NCBI GenBank assembly: GCA_021781255.1
Contig: JAJXXG010000703.1
Location: 1 to 22,456, forward strand
DNA: 22,456 bases
Direction: 5' to 3'
DNA from: Acidobacteriota bacterium
Lineage (GTDB): Bacteria; Acidobacteriota; Terriglobia; Terriglobales; Acidobacteriaceae
The notes below the pieces were generated by a model, which ran no database searches, was not told the origin of the DNA, and saw only the letters and a program-made list of their open reading frames with translations. Positions 1 through 7,398 of the stretch are shown here, in pieces; the stretch's first letter is position 1; each line of letters starts with the position of its first letter. Position numbers and translations under genes: made by a program.

Positions 1-865
1 CGGGCCTGGTCAGGTCGCGAAAGACAATGTCCACCCGCCGCGCTGGAACCCCGCGGCCGATCGTCACCACCAGGTAGCGGCCATCGTCGGTGACCTGCGC
101 CATGAACAGATCGTTTGTGCTGAGCGGCTCGCCGCGAAACTCGCGGCCAAAAAGCAGCGTGTCCTGCGAGACGCGGCTGCCCAGCGCGTGCTGGTAGAGC
201 AGCGTGCCCTCGCGGTTGGTGCGCGTATAAAAGAGCCCCGTGCCATCGGGCGTAAAGTGAACAGACCAGTAGAGGCCGCTGGGCAGGGTGTCCTCCAGCG
301 TCTTGCCGGTCTTCAGGTTATAGACATGCACGGTGGTCTCATCGGCGCCGCCCTCGCGCACGCCATAGGCCACCAGCGAGCCGTCGCGGGAGACATCCTC
401 CAGCGCCAGCGATGTGTTGGGATTGCGGCTCAGCATGGCCGGGTCCACCAGCCGCTCGTCCTTCGCCGTCCAGCCGCGGCGCACGTAGAGCGAGGCCTGT
501 CCTTCACCGGCCAGGCGCTTGAGGAAGTAGTAGTTGCCTGCGCGCTCCACCGGCAGTGACCACTCGGAGACACTCTCCAGCGCGTCAAGCTGCTCCACCA
601 CCTGCGGGCGAAGGCGCGCCTGCTTGAAGTAGCGGTCGGTATAGGCGTTCTCCGCTTCGAGGAAGGCGCGTGTCTCCGGACTTTTGGAGTCCTCCAGCCA
701 GCGGTAGTTGTCCGCGATGTGGGTGCCGAAGTAGTTGTCGATGACCGGCTCGGCCTTGACCGGAGGCGGAGCGGGCAGCGTAATGCCGTCGCGCCCGTGA
801 ACGGTCTGCGCCACGGCTCCAAAGCTCACGGTCAACCCAAGTACAAGAATCGGCAACGCCTTCAT
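1..865 (-). CDS. Prolyl oligopeptidase family (S9) serine peptidase, N-terminal part, exported
   Basis: The minus-strand frame is open from an ATG at 865 to the left edge, giving about 288 residues without a stop, so the C-terminal catalytic half lies outside the window. The start is supported by a strong GGAGGAG ribosome binding site just upstream. Residues 1-20 form a signal peptide ending in a GAVA-Q cleavage site, so the enzyme is probably periplasmic or secreted. Residues 45-70 carry the family signature around YFGTHIADNYRWLED, which in S9A peptidases lies at the start of the beta-propeller cap. The following sequence (VSRDGSLVAYGVREGG, then FTPDGTGLFYTR) reads as propeller blades. In this family the enzyme cleaves proline-containing oligopeptides with a Ser-Asp-His triad, which is not visible here. 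The gene is divergent from murJ with 70 bp between. The family call is secure; the substrate is unknown. Confidence 0.9.
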   Translation of the reverse strand, partial: MKALPILVLGLTVSFGAVAQTVHGRDGITLPAPPPVKAEPVIDNYFGTHIADNYRWLEDSKSPETRAFLEAENAYTDRYFKQARLRPQVVEQLDALESVSEWSLPVERAGNYYFLKRLAGEGQASLYVRRGWTAKDERLVDPAMLSRNPNTSLALEDVSRDGSLVAYGVREGGADETTVHVYNLKTGKTLEDTLPSGLYWSVHFTPDGTGLFYTRTNREGTLLYQHALGSRVSQDTLLFGREFRGEPLSTNDLFMAQVTDDGRYLVVTIGRGVPARRVDIVFRDLTRP

Positions 866-921
866 CAATCTCCTCCCTGCCCACCAGCATACGCGCCCGC
901 TATGCGCCCGGGGCCGCCAAG

Positions 922-927
922 TAGAAT
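922..927 (+). promoter_or_regulatory. Possible -10 element for murJ (TAGAAT)
   Basis: TAGAAT matches five of six positions of the consensus -10 and ends 8 bp before the GTG start of murJ. No convincing -35 is present at the right distance. If real, transcription would start at or next to the GTG codon, giving a leaderless mRNA. This would explain why no ribosome binding site precedes the gene. Confidence 0.35.
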
Positions 928-935
928 CAACACCA

Positions 936-2582
936 GTGAACGAAACACACCAAGCCACGCCGCTGAGCGCTCCCCGGTCCCGCTGGGCGCGAGCGCTGAG
1001 CATGCTGCGCCCGTCGCATGCGCACTCCGCCTTCAGCGCAACCGTGGTGCTGATGGTGTCCACGTTTCTGTCGCGGATTATCGGGCTGGTGCGGGTCAAA
1101 TACATTGTGTGGCTGTTTGGCCGGGGCATGGAGGCCGACGCGCTGAACGCCGCCTTTGTGCTGCCGGACATGATCTCGTACTTCCTTGTGGGCGGGGCAG
1201 CCTCCATCACCTTTGTCACTATCCTCACGCGCTATCACGACTCCGGCCGCGAGGCCGAGGGCGAGCGCTCGCTCTCAGTGATTCTGACCACGATGTACAT
1301 TGTGCTGGGCGCGGCCATTCTGCTGGCGGAGATCATTGCGCCGTGGTACATCCACTGGTGGTTCCCCGGCTTTGATGACTCCAAGGCAGCGCTGTGCGTC
1401 TCGCTCACGCGCATTCTGCTGCCGGCGCAGCTGTTCTTCTTTGCCGGGGGCGTGTTTGGCGCGGTGCTGCTGGTACGCAAGCAATTCAATGTGCAGGCCG
1501 TGGCTCCGCTCATCTATGGCATGGGAACCATTGTGGGCGGCGTGCTGCTGGTGCGGCACATGGGCGTGGCCTCACTGGCGCTTGGCACCGTGGCGGGCGC
1601 GTTCCTTGGCCCGTTCTTTTTGAACGCCTACTTTGCCCGCCGCGCCGGAACGCACTACAGGCCCATTCTGGACTGGCATGACGAAGGGCTGCGCGAGTGG
1701 GTTCGCCTGTCGCTGCCGCTCATGGCGGGCGTTTCTCTGGTGACGGCCGATAGCTGGATCATCGCCCACTATGCCTCCGGCACCAGCGGAGCGGTGTCGC
1801 TGATGAGCTACGCCAAGCAGCTGTTTACCGCTCCCATGGCCGTGCTGGCGCAGGCGGCAGGCGCAGCCTCCATGCCGTTCTTCGCCAGCCTGTGGACGAA
1901 AAAGCAGCACTATGAGTTTGCGACAGAGGTGGCGGACTCGGTTTCGCGCGTGGCATGCATGGGCCTGCTGGTTGCCTCGGGCATGATGGTGCTGGGCAAG
2001 CCGATGATTGACCTGTTCTTTGTCGGCGGGCGCTTCACGCTGGCAGACTCGCACCAGTGCGCGGCCTACTTTGCCGTCTTCTCCATCTCCATGTTTCTGT
2101 GGTCGGCGCAGGCCATCTATGCGCGCGCGTTTTATGCGGCGGGCAACACCTTTTTGCCCATGGCCGCGGGCACCGTGGTCACGGTGGTGTCGCTGCCCAT
2201 CTACTCCGGCCTGTATCACGGACTGGGCGCAATGGGGCTGGCCGTGGCCTCGGACATTGGCATTGCCATGCAGACGCTCACCATCGCCGCACTGCTGCAC
2301 AAGCGCCGCATGGTCTCACTGGCCAGCCTGGACTATATCGAGCTTGGCCGCTGCCTGGCTGCCGGCGTCGCCAGCGGAGCGGCGGTGTGGCTGTTGCTGG
2401 ACGGTCTGGGCGGCTACCTGGTGCATGCCTTTGCCGCGCATCTGCCGCGGCAGAGCCGCTGGACCGACCTGCTCGTGCTGCTGTTGGGTTCGGCGCTCTG
2501 GCTGGTGATTGCGGATCGCGTGCTAACGCGAGCCGGCTCCGCGCTGCCGCGCGTGGCGCGCAAGCGGCTGGGACTGGCGTAG
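936..2582 (+). CDS. murJ: Lipid II flippase MurJ (MviN family)
   Basis: This 548-residue polytopic membrane protein has the MurJ/MviN hallmarks. The N-terminal region contains TFLSRIIGLVRVKYIVWLFG followed by ADALNAAFVLPDMI, and the family repeat of hydrophobic helices continues to the C-terminus, compatible with about 14 transmembrane segments. In the MOP exporter superfamily MurJ flips lipid II across the inner membrane for peptidoglycan synthesis. The length is slightly above the usual 500-530. The listed start is a GTG without a clear Shine-Dalgarno sequence; a TAGAAT box lies only 8 bp before it, so the transcript may be leaderless. An alternative start is the ATG at 1002 (residue 23), just before the first conserved helix. 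The gene stands alone: the upstream neighbour is divergent and the downstream bactofilin gene is convergent. Confidence 0.93.
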   Translation: MNETHQATPLSAPRSRWARALSMLRPSHAHSAFSATVVLMVSTFLSRIIGLVRVKYIVWLFGRGMEADALNAAFVLPDMISYFLVGGAASITFVTILTRYHDSGREAEGERSLSVILTTMYIVLGAAILLAEIIAPWYIHWWFPGFDDSKAALCVSLTRILLPAQLFFFAGGVFGAVLLVRKQFNVQAVAPLIYGMGTIVGGVLLVRHMGVASLALGTVAGAFLGPFFLNAYFARRAGTHYRPILDWHDEGLREWVRLSLPLMAGVSLVTADSWIIAHYASGTSGAVSLMSYAKQLFTAPMAVLAQAAGAASMPFFASLWTKKQHYEFATEVADSVSRVACMGLLVASGMMVLGKPMIDLFFVGGRFTLADSHQCAAYFAVFSISMFLWSAQAIYARAFYAAGNTFLPMAAGTVVTVVSLPIYSGLYHGLGAMGLAVASDIGIAMQTLTIAALLHKRRMVSLASLDYIELGRCLAAGVASGAAVWLLLDGLGGYLVHAFAAHLPRQSRWTDLLVLLLGSALWLVIADRVLTRAGSALPRVARKRLGLA

Positions 2583-2615
2583 TCGTCTCCTGCCAGCAGG
2601 TGCAAAAGCACAAAA

Positions 2616-2635
2616 GCCCCCGCTTGCGCAGGAGC
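2616..2635 (-). terminator. Possible terminator after the bactofilin gene
   Basis: Read on the minus strand, GCTCC pairs with GGGGGC across a 9-base loop and is followed by TTTTGTGCTTTTG. It lies 28 bp beyond the bactofilin stop, between the convergent murJ and bactofilin genes. The stem is short and the T tract is interrupted, so this is a moderate call. Confidence 0.4.
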
Positions 2636-2663
2636 CTTTGCGATGGAGCGGTATCAGTTGCCC

Positions 2664-3173
2664 CTAGGCCTGGGTGGTGGGCTTGGGAGCCTCGGCAGCC
2701 GCGGCGGACTTCGAGTCCGGCTTGCGGATGTCGATGCCGCCCTTGAAGAAGGCGCCGTCCTCGATGCTGATGCGGGCTGCGGCCACGTCGCCGGTCAGCG
2801 CGCCCTCGGCACGGATGTCGACCCGGTCCGTGGCGGAGACATTGCCACGCACCTTGCCCAGCACAACGATCTCGCGCGCGGTAACGCTGGCCGAGACCTG
2901 GCCGTTGCGGCCCACGGTAACGCGGTTGCCGGGCAGGTTGATGCTGCCCTCCACCTTGCCGTCAATGAACAGCGACTCCGAGCCGCTGATCTCGCCTTTG
3001 ATGTAAAGGCTCTTGCCGATGGTGGCCTGCTCGCCGGTGGCAGGCGAGGCGGCACGGGCCGCGGGCGGCTCATAGGCGGGGGCAGGCGGCGTGGGGCGCA
3101 CCGGCTCCGGGGCGGGTGTTGGGGTGGGAGAAACGGACGATCCTGACTGGGAGGGTTTCCACATAGCGCTCAA
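2664..3173 (-). CDS. Bactofilin (polymer-forming cytoskeletal protein)
   Basis: This 169-residue protein has a proline-rich disordered N-terminus (about residues 12-45) and then a bactofilin core (about 48-150). The core shows the repeating glycine/valine pattern of a right-handed beta-helix: IGKSLYIKGEISGSESLFID, then GKVEGSINLPGNRVTVGRNG and REIVVLGKVRGNVSATDRVD. Bactofilins self-assemble into filaments that position cell-wall enzymes or shape the cell. The C-terminal tail is alanine- and lysine-rich. The listed TTG start has an AAGGA ribosome binding site 7 bp upstream. The ATG at 3164 (MWKPSQ) is an alternative but lies 16 bp from that site. The gene is convergent with murJ, a fellow envelope gene, but not in an operon with it. 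Confidence 0.9.
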   Translation of the reverse strand: MSAMWKPSQSGSSVSPTPTPAPEPVRPTPPAPAYEPPAARAASPATGEQATIGKSLYIKGEISGSESLFIDGKVEGSINLPGNRVTVGRNGQVSASVTAREIVVLGKVRGNVSATDRVDIRAEGALTGDVAAARISIEDGAFFKGGIDIRKPDSKSAAAAEAPKPTTQA

Positions 3174-3495
3174 CGAAGTTTCCTTTTCTGTCCTGGTCGG
3201 ACTGGGTTGCCAAGGCAGGGGCCTCTAGCCTGGGCCCAAAAGAACCTGAATCTGCGGGTTGCCGGACACTCTGCACACATACAGTTGCATGCCATGGCAG
3301 GTGGGATGCTTTCGCTGGCCGGCGGGCCCGAGCGTATCACTGGGGCTATTGTATGACGTCACAGGCAGGTTCATCGAGTGGGCAGCCCCGGCAGGCCCCC
3401 GGTTACCCACTGTGACAACATTCCAGGCAGAAAAAACCGGCCGCAAGCGGCCCGGCTCACTGCCACGAAAGCCGAACCTGCCCTACTCTTGAGCT
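3174..3495. other. Divergent intergenic region between bactofilin and rnr
   Basis: No credible gene is seen in these 322 bp; short open frames on both strands lack start signals and family features. Visible structure is limited to hairpins: GGGCC with GGCCC near 3220-3238, AGTGGG with CCCACT near 3377-3419, and the terminator-like element at 3431-3455 listed separately. The region must hold promoters for both flanking genes, but I could not identify good -35/-10 pairs. Confidence 0.6.
3431..3455 (-). terminator. Terminator-like hairpin pointing away from rnr
   Basis: On the minus strand CCGG(G)CCG and CGGCCGG form a roughly 7-bp GC stem with one bulge and a 4-base loop, followed directly by TTTTTT. 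This is the form of an intrinsic terminator, but no minus-strand gene ends here. It would stop transcripts running leftward from the rnr start region toward the bactofilin gene. On the plus strand the same hairpin would sit in the rnr leader without a T tract. Confidence 0.5.
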
Positions 3496-6033
3496 ATGAC
3501 CGACAGGGAACTGCTGGCGCGGATCACCCGCTCGCCCGGCGGCAAGGCCGGGTACAAGCAACTGGTGCGCGAGCTGGGACTGGGCGGCGGCCGGGAGCGG
3601 CGCCTGCTGCTGGAGCAGCTTGCCCGCCTGACGGTGCGCGGCGAGCTGACCAAGCTGGATCGCGAGGTCTGGACCGTCCACCGGCCGCTGAGCTCGCGCG
3701 ACAACCTGGTGGCCGGGCGACTGGACCTGCACCGGGACGGCTACGGCTTTGTGCGGCCCAATCCACGCCAGGGCGCGGTCACAGAGGATGTTTTTATCCC
3801 ACCCAATGAGATAGGCGGAGCGATGCAGGGCGACCAAGTGCTGGTGGAGATGGAGCCTCCCCGCGCCGATGGCCGCAGGCTGGGCCGCATTGCGCGCGTG
3901 CTGGAGCGGCGCAATCCCACGGTGGTGGGCATCTTCCACTATGCGCGGGCTGGGCGGACGCACGAACACACCGTCGTCCCGTTTGACGAGCGCATGTCGC
4001 AGCACATCCTCATTCCTCCGGGGCAGGAGCTGCCCGCAGCGGAGCCCGCAGCAACGCCGCATCGCGTGCTGGGCGCGGAGGCCCATGCGCATGCAGAGTA
4101 CGAAGACCTGGAAGGTCTGGTGGTGGACGTGGAGATTACCAGCTGGCCCACGCCGACCCGTCCCCCCATCGGGCGCGTGATGGAGGTGGTGGGCGACCCG
4201 GACGACTTCGGCGTGGACGTGGAGATGATGATCCGCAAGCACCAGCTGCCGCGCATCTTTCCCGATCGCGTGCTGGCCGAGGCGCGCGCGGTGGCGCATC
4301 TGGACCGCGCCGAGGTGGAGCACCGCCGCGATTTTCGCGCGCTGCCGATTGTGACCATCGACGGCGAAACGGCCAAGGACTTTGATGACGCCGTGCTGGT
4401 GCGCGAGCGCGACGACGGCGGCTACGAGCTGCAGGTGCACATTGCCGACGTGGCGGAGTATGTGCGCGCCGGTACGGACCTGGACCTGGAAGCGCGGCTG
4501 CGCGGAACCAGCGTCTACTTTCCGGATCGCGCCATTCCGATGCTGCCGCAGGAGCTCTCGACGGATATTTGCAGCCTGCGCCCGGGCGAGGACCGGCTGG
4601 TGCTGAGCTGCATCATGCAGCTTACGCCGGAGGGCCGCATTGCGAGCTACGAGATCGTCGAGGGCGTAATCCGCTCGGCGGAGCGCATGACCTACACCGA
4701 TGTGCACGCAATTCTGGAGGGCGACGCCGACACGCGCGCACGCTACGCAGGCCTGGTGCCGGAGTTTGAGCGCATGCACCAGTTGGCCGTGAAGATGAAC
4801 CGGCGACGCGAGGAGCGCGGCAGCATCGACTTTGACCTACCGGAGCCGGTAATCGAGTTTGACGAGCAGGGCCAGATGCGCGGCGTGACCCGGGCAGAGC
4901 GCACCTGGGCCAATCGGCTGATTGAGGAGTTCATGCTGGCCGCGAACGAGAGCGTGGCCACGTGGCTTGAGGACATGGGCGTGCCCTCGCTCTACCGTAT
5001 CCATGAGAAGCCGGACCCGCGGCGCGTGGTGCAGTTTGAGGAGCTGGCCGCCAGCTTTGGCTACTCGCTGGGACTGGGCGCGCTGCCGGTGCGGCGCGTG
5101 GTCACGCGAGGCGACCGCCGCGAGGCGCAGCGTACGGGCCGCAATGCGCGCCAGCATGAGGTTCCGGAAGACATTGCCGTTACGCCGCGCATGTATCAGA
5201 AGCTGGCGGCGAGCATTGAAGGCAAGCCGGAGGAGCGCATCCTCAGCTACCTGATGCTGCGCTCGCTGCGGCAGGCTCGCTACAGTGAGACGAACGAGGG
5301 GCACTTTGCCCTGGCCGCACCCACGTATACACACTTCACGTCGCCCATCCGGCGCTATCCTGACCTGATTGTGCACCGCATTACCAAGGCTCTGCTGCGC
5401 GCAGGCGTTGCGGGCCGCGGCGAGGTGGCGGAAGACCGCCACAAGTCTCCGTGGACCCACCCCAACGAGGGGCTCGCAGGCATGGTGGTGCACCGCGCAA
5501 AACCGGTCATCCCCGGCAAAGGCCTGGCCGGCGAGCCGCCCATCCCGGAGGCAGAGCTGGCCCAGATTGCCGAGGAGACCAGCCTGACCGAACGCCGCGC
5601 CGCAGACGCCGAGCGCGAGTTGGTGGAGTGGAAGAAGGTGCGGTTTATGCAGGACCGCGTGGGCGAGGAGTTTGCCGCGCTGGTGCTGAATCCGGCCAAG
5701 TTCGGGCTGTTTGTGGAGCTGACAGATCTCTTCGTGGAGGGGCTGGTTCCCATTGACTCCCTGCGCGACGACCACTACACCTGGCGCGAAAACACGCATG
5801 AGATTGTGGGCGAGCGCTGGGGCCGCCGCTTTCGCGCGGGCGACCGCGTGCAGGTCGTCCTGGACCGCATTCTGGCGCAGGAGCGCAAGCTGCAGTTCTC
5901 CATTGTGGAGGAGGGGCTGCCGCTGACGGGCAAGCCCGCCGCGCGACGCGGAGCACGGCCCGCAAAGAAACGGGAGCGATCCGGGCAAACGCGGAAGATG
6001 CCGCGCAAAGGCGGAAAGCGGCCTCGCCGCTGA
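3496..6033 (+). CDS. rnr: Ribonuclease R (RNB-family 3'-5' exoribonuclease)
   Basis: This 845-residue protein has RNase R architecture. Residues 1-60 form a winged-helix-like region, about 74-235 hold the cold-shock/OB domains (GRLDLHRDGYGFVRP), about 255-700 the RNB domain, and about 718-805 an S1 domain. It ends in a lysine/arginine-rich tail. The metal-binding signature DGETAKDFDDA starts at Asp289, giving Asp295, Asp297 and Asp298, the acidic residues that in this family bind magnesium for processive RNA degradation. HFTSPIRRYPDLIVHR is intact near residues 613-628. Between this and LAQIAEETSLTERRA there is an insertion of roughly 50 residues (about 636-685) that typical RNase R proteins lack. 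No Shine-Dalgarno sequence precedes the ATG. The gene is convergent with the DUF4870-like gene. Confidence 0.95.
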   Translation: MTDRELLARITRSPGGKAGYKQLVRELGLGGGRERRLLLEQLARLTVRGELTKLDREVWTVHRPLSSRDNLVAGRLDLHRDGYGFVRPNPRQGAVTEDVFIPPNEIGGAMQGDQVLVEMEPPRADGRRLGRIARVLERRNPTVVGIFHYARAGRTHEHTVVPFDERMSQHILIPPGQELPAAEPAATPHRVLGAEAHAHAEYEDLEGLVVDVEITSWPTPTRPPIGRVMEVVGDPDDFGVDVEMMIRKHQLPRIFPDRVLAEARAVAHLDRAEVEHRRDFRALPIVTIDGETAKDFDDAVLVRERDDGGYELQVHIADVAEYVRAGTDLDLEARLRGTSVYFPDRAIPMLPQELSTDICSLRPGEDRLVLSCIMQLTPEGRIASYEIVEGVIRSAERMTYTDVHAILEGDADTRARYAGLVPEFERMHQLAVKMNRRREERGSIDFDLPEPVIEFDEQGQMRGVTRAERTWANRLIEEFMLAANESVATWLEDMGVPSLYRIHEKPDPRRVVQFEELAASFGYSLGLGALPVRRVVTRGDRREAQRTGRNARQHEVPEDIAVTPRMYQKLAASIEGKPEERILSYLMLRSLRQARYSETNEGHFALAAPTYTHFTSPIRRYPDLIVHRITKALLRAGVAGRGEVAEDRHKSPWTHPNEGLAGMVVHRAKPVIPGKGLAGEPPIPEAELAQIAEETSLTERRAADAERELVEWKKVRFMQDRVGEEFAALVLNPAKFGLFVELTDLFVEGLVPIDSLRDDHYTWRENTHEIVGERWGRRFRAGDRVQVVLDRILAQERKLQFSIVEEGLPLTGKPAARRGARPAKKRERSGQTRKMPRKGGKRPRR

Positions 6034-6034
6034 G

Positions 6035-6063
6035 GCAGGCCGCGAAACGAATTTCGTGTCTGC
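6035..6063. terminator. Possible terminator between convergent rnr and the DUF4870-like gene
   Basis: GCAG-gc-CGCGAAA, loop CGAA, TTTCGTG-t-CTGC forms an 11-bp stem with one small internal loop and a G-T pair, in the 39-bp gap between two convergent genes. On the plus strand it is followed by GCTTGCTGTTT, a weak T-rich tail. A second, overlapping hairpin (GCCTC with GAGGC, 6021-6036) spans the rnr stop codon. Confidence 0.4.
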
Positions 6064-6072
6064 GCTTGCTGT

Positions 6073-6441
6073 TTAGCGGCCGGACCGGTTTTCGGCCATC
6101 TGCCCCACGATGGGCAGCTTGTACCACTCGCCGTTGAAGGCCTTGATGAGCGTGACAATCCAAAGGATGACCAGCGCCAGCGAGACCAGCGGGAAGTGAT
6201 CGAACGCCAGGAAACTGAGCGCCGGCACCAGATCAATCACCACGCCGAGAATCCCGCTGATGACCACGCATGCGATGCCGAAGTAGATGGCCTGCCAGGC
6301 GTGGAAGCGAACGTAGGGACGCCGCTTGTAGGGCTCCGTAAGCAGGAAGTACACCGCCGGAATGACCGTAATGTAAGCCAGCCCCCCCGCGATCTTGTCC
6401 TGCATCACGGACTGGTGCGTGGATGTACTCTGATCCGCCAT
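6073..6441 (-). CDS. Small inner-membrane protein, DUF4870-like
   Basis: This is a 122-residue protein with three predicted membrane segments at about residues 18-34, 50-75 and 82-102. The pattern DKIAGGLAYITVIPAVYFLL, then YVRFHAWQAIYFGIACVV, then a C-terminal hydrophobic segment ending in IKAFNGEWYKLPIVG, matches the DUF4870 family, whose function is unknown. The ATG at 6441 was chosen because AGGGGAG lies 5 bp upstream and it removes an odd hydrophilic extension. An in-frame GTG at 6492 would add 17 residues and also has a good site (AAGGAGG, 9 bp), so the start is not certain. The gene stands alone between rnr and yggX. Confidence 0.75.
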   Translation of the reverse strand: MADQSTSTHQSVMQDKIAGGLAYITVIPAVYFLLTEPYKRRPYVRFHAWQAIYFGIACVVISGILGVVIDLVPALSFLAFDHFPLVSLALVILWIVTLIKAFNGEWYKLPIVGQMAENRSGR

Positions 6442-6735
6442 CGGTGCTCCCCTGAAGGTGGAATCGTGGCCAGCCCGCTGCATCAGCCGCACGGAGATAG
6501 CCCTCCTTCGACGCGGATGCGCTACAGATAGCCTGCCGGAACTTGTCCAACCATATTACCCCGATCGTTGCGGAGTTTGAAGTGGCTGTGACGCGAATAT
6601 TGCGCGCCGCCGGACGGCAAGCAGCCGGCTGGGAACGGACGGCCGCGCCGGCACCTGCGGCGGCAGCGGGCCGCCGAACGCGCGCACATTCTGAGACGCC
6701 CACGCCCCGGAGCGGCGAAAGGCCATGGCATCCCA

Positions 6736-6741
6736 TACAAT
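6736..6741 (+). promoter_or_regulatory. Possible -10 element for yggX (TACAAT)
   Basis: TACAAT matches five of six consensus -10 positions and lies 20 bp before the yggX start, immediately upstream of its ribosome binding site. No clear -35 sequence is present 16-18 bp further upstream. Confidence 0.35.
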
Positions 6742-6761
6742 TGAAGACAGGAGCGGAAACG

Positions 6762-7034
6762 ATGGCGCATACGGTTTTTTGCGTTCGCTACAAGAAAGAG
6801 ATGGAGGGGCTGGACGAGCCACCCTTCGACTCCGAGTTCGGACAGAAGATTTACAAGAACGTCTCCAAGGCAGCTTGGAGCGAGTGGGTGGATCGGCAGA
6901 AGATGCTGCTGAACGAGTACCGGTTGCAGCCCTGGACCCCGCAGGCGCAGCAGTTCCTGGTGGAACAGATGGACATGTTCTTCTTTGGCGAGGGCTCGGC
7001 GCTGCCGCAGGAGTACGTTCCGCCGTCGCAGTAG
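6762..7034 (+). CDS. yggX: Probable Fe(2+)-trafficking protein YggX
   Basis: This 90-residue protein matches YggX along its length, including the near-N-terminal cysteine (Cys7 in HTVFCVRYKKEMEGLD), the block GQKIYKNVSKAAWSEWVDRQ, then MLLNEYRL, and the C-terminal MDMFFFGEG. YggX proteins are about 90 residues and are linked to iron availability and protection of Fe-S proteins from oxidation. The open frame extends upstream to 6543, but the ATG at 6762 has an AGGAG ribosome binding site 8 bp before it and gives the family length, so the longer version is rejected. The gene is monocistronic, followed by tRNA-Pro. Confidence 0.93.
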   Translation: MAHTVFCVRYKKEMEGLDEPPFDSEFGQKIYKNVSKAAWSEWVDRQKMLLNEYRLQPWTPQAQQFLVEQMDMFFFGEGSALPQEYVPPSQ

Positions 7035-7152
7035 GGCCGGAACCGCTGCACTGGACAAGGCGCGGCGCAAAATCTGCGCAGCGTGCAAGACAATCCCCGG
7101 CAACCCGCGGCGGAACGGGCTTTGCTGGTGTAAACTGATCAAGACCCCGGAG

Positions 7153-7172
7153 GCCGGCTCACCCGAGCCGGC
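7153..7172 (+). other. Perfect 8-bp hairpin between yggX and tRNA-Pro
   Basis: GCCGGCTC, loop ACCC, GAGCCGGC is a perfect stem-loop ending 10 bp before the 5' end of tRNA-Pro. It could be the yggX terminator, but only TCCATTGTG follows, with no T run. It could instead be part of the tRNA precursor leader, since a TAAACT -10-like box lies upstream at 7131-7136. Confidence 0.5.
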
Positions 7173-7182
7173 TCCATTGTGT

Positions 7183-7259
7183 CGGGACGTGGCTCAGCCT
7201 GGTAGAGCACTCGCTTGGGGTGCGAGGGGTCGGCAGTTCGAATCTGCCCGTCCCGACCA
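7183..7259 (+). tRNA. tRNA-Pro (anticodon GGG)
   Basis: This 77-base cloverleaf has acceptor strands CGGGACG and CGTCCCG, discriminator A and an encoded CCA end. The D arm contains GGCTCAGCCTGGTAGAGC, the anticodon stem is CTCGC/GCGAG with loop TTGGGGT (anticodon GGG at 7217-7219), and the T arm holds GTTCGAATC. It decodes CCC and CCU proline codons. Confidence 0.97.
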
Positions 7260-7330
7260 TTTCGACCTTTCCTGGAATCTTCCGCTTTCTCCCCTTTTCT
7301 TCTATGGTTGTAGGTAGCTTGGGGACGCGA

Positions 7331-7358
7331 TCCCAGGTCTCGAAAGCGAGACCTGGGA
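7331..7358. repeat. REP-like perfect palindrome, 12-bp arms
   Basis: TCCCAGGTCTCG, loop AAAG, CGAGACCTGGGA is a perfect 12-bp inverted repeat between tRNA-Pro and the 3' end of the small secreted-protein gene. There is no T tract on either side, so it is not a standard intrinsic terminator. Its size, symmetry and location between genes resemble repetitive extragenic palindromes. My recollection that similar CCCAGGTCTCG hairpins recur in Acidobacteriaceae genomes is not verifiable here, and no second copy is in the window. Confidence 0.5.
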
Positions 7359-7398
7359 CACGCATTGCTTGCAGCGGGGCGGACCTGGCCGGCCGTCG

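Noticed and set aside
3457..4779. A 440-codon minus-strand frame antisense to rnr
   Set aside because: It is the antisense shadow of RNase R, low-complexity and His/Ala/Gln-rich, with no start signal.
5318..5331. TGTATACGTGGGTG on the minus strand, similar to the LacI-type sites
   Set aside because: It lies inside the conserved rnr coding sequence (Pro-Thr-Tyr-Thr-His), matches only the left part of the motif, and has no promoter beside it.
4837..5988. A 383-codon minus-strand frame antisense to the 3' half of rnr
   Set aside because: It lies entirely over the conserved RNB and S1 domains and has no family features.
6543..6761. An N-terminal extension of yggX by 73 residues
   Set aside because: YggX proteins are about 90 residues, and the ATG at 6762 has a good ribosome binding site. 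The extension is Arg/Ala-rich and unlike any domain.
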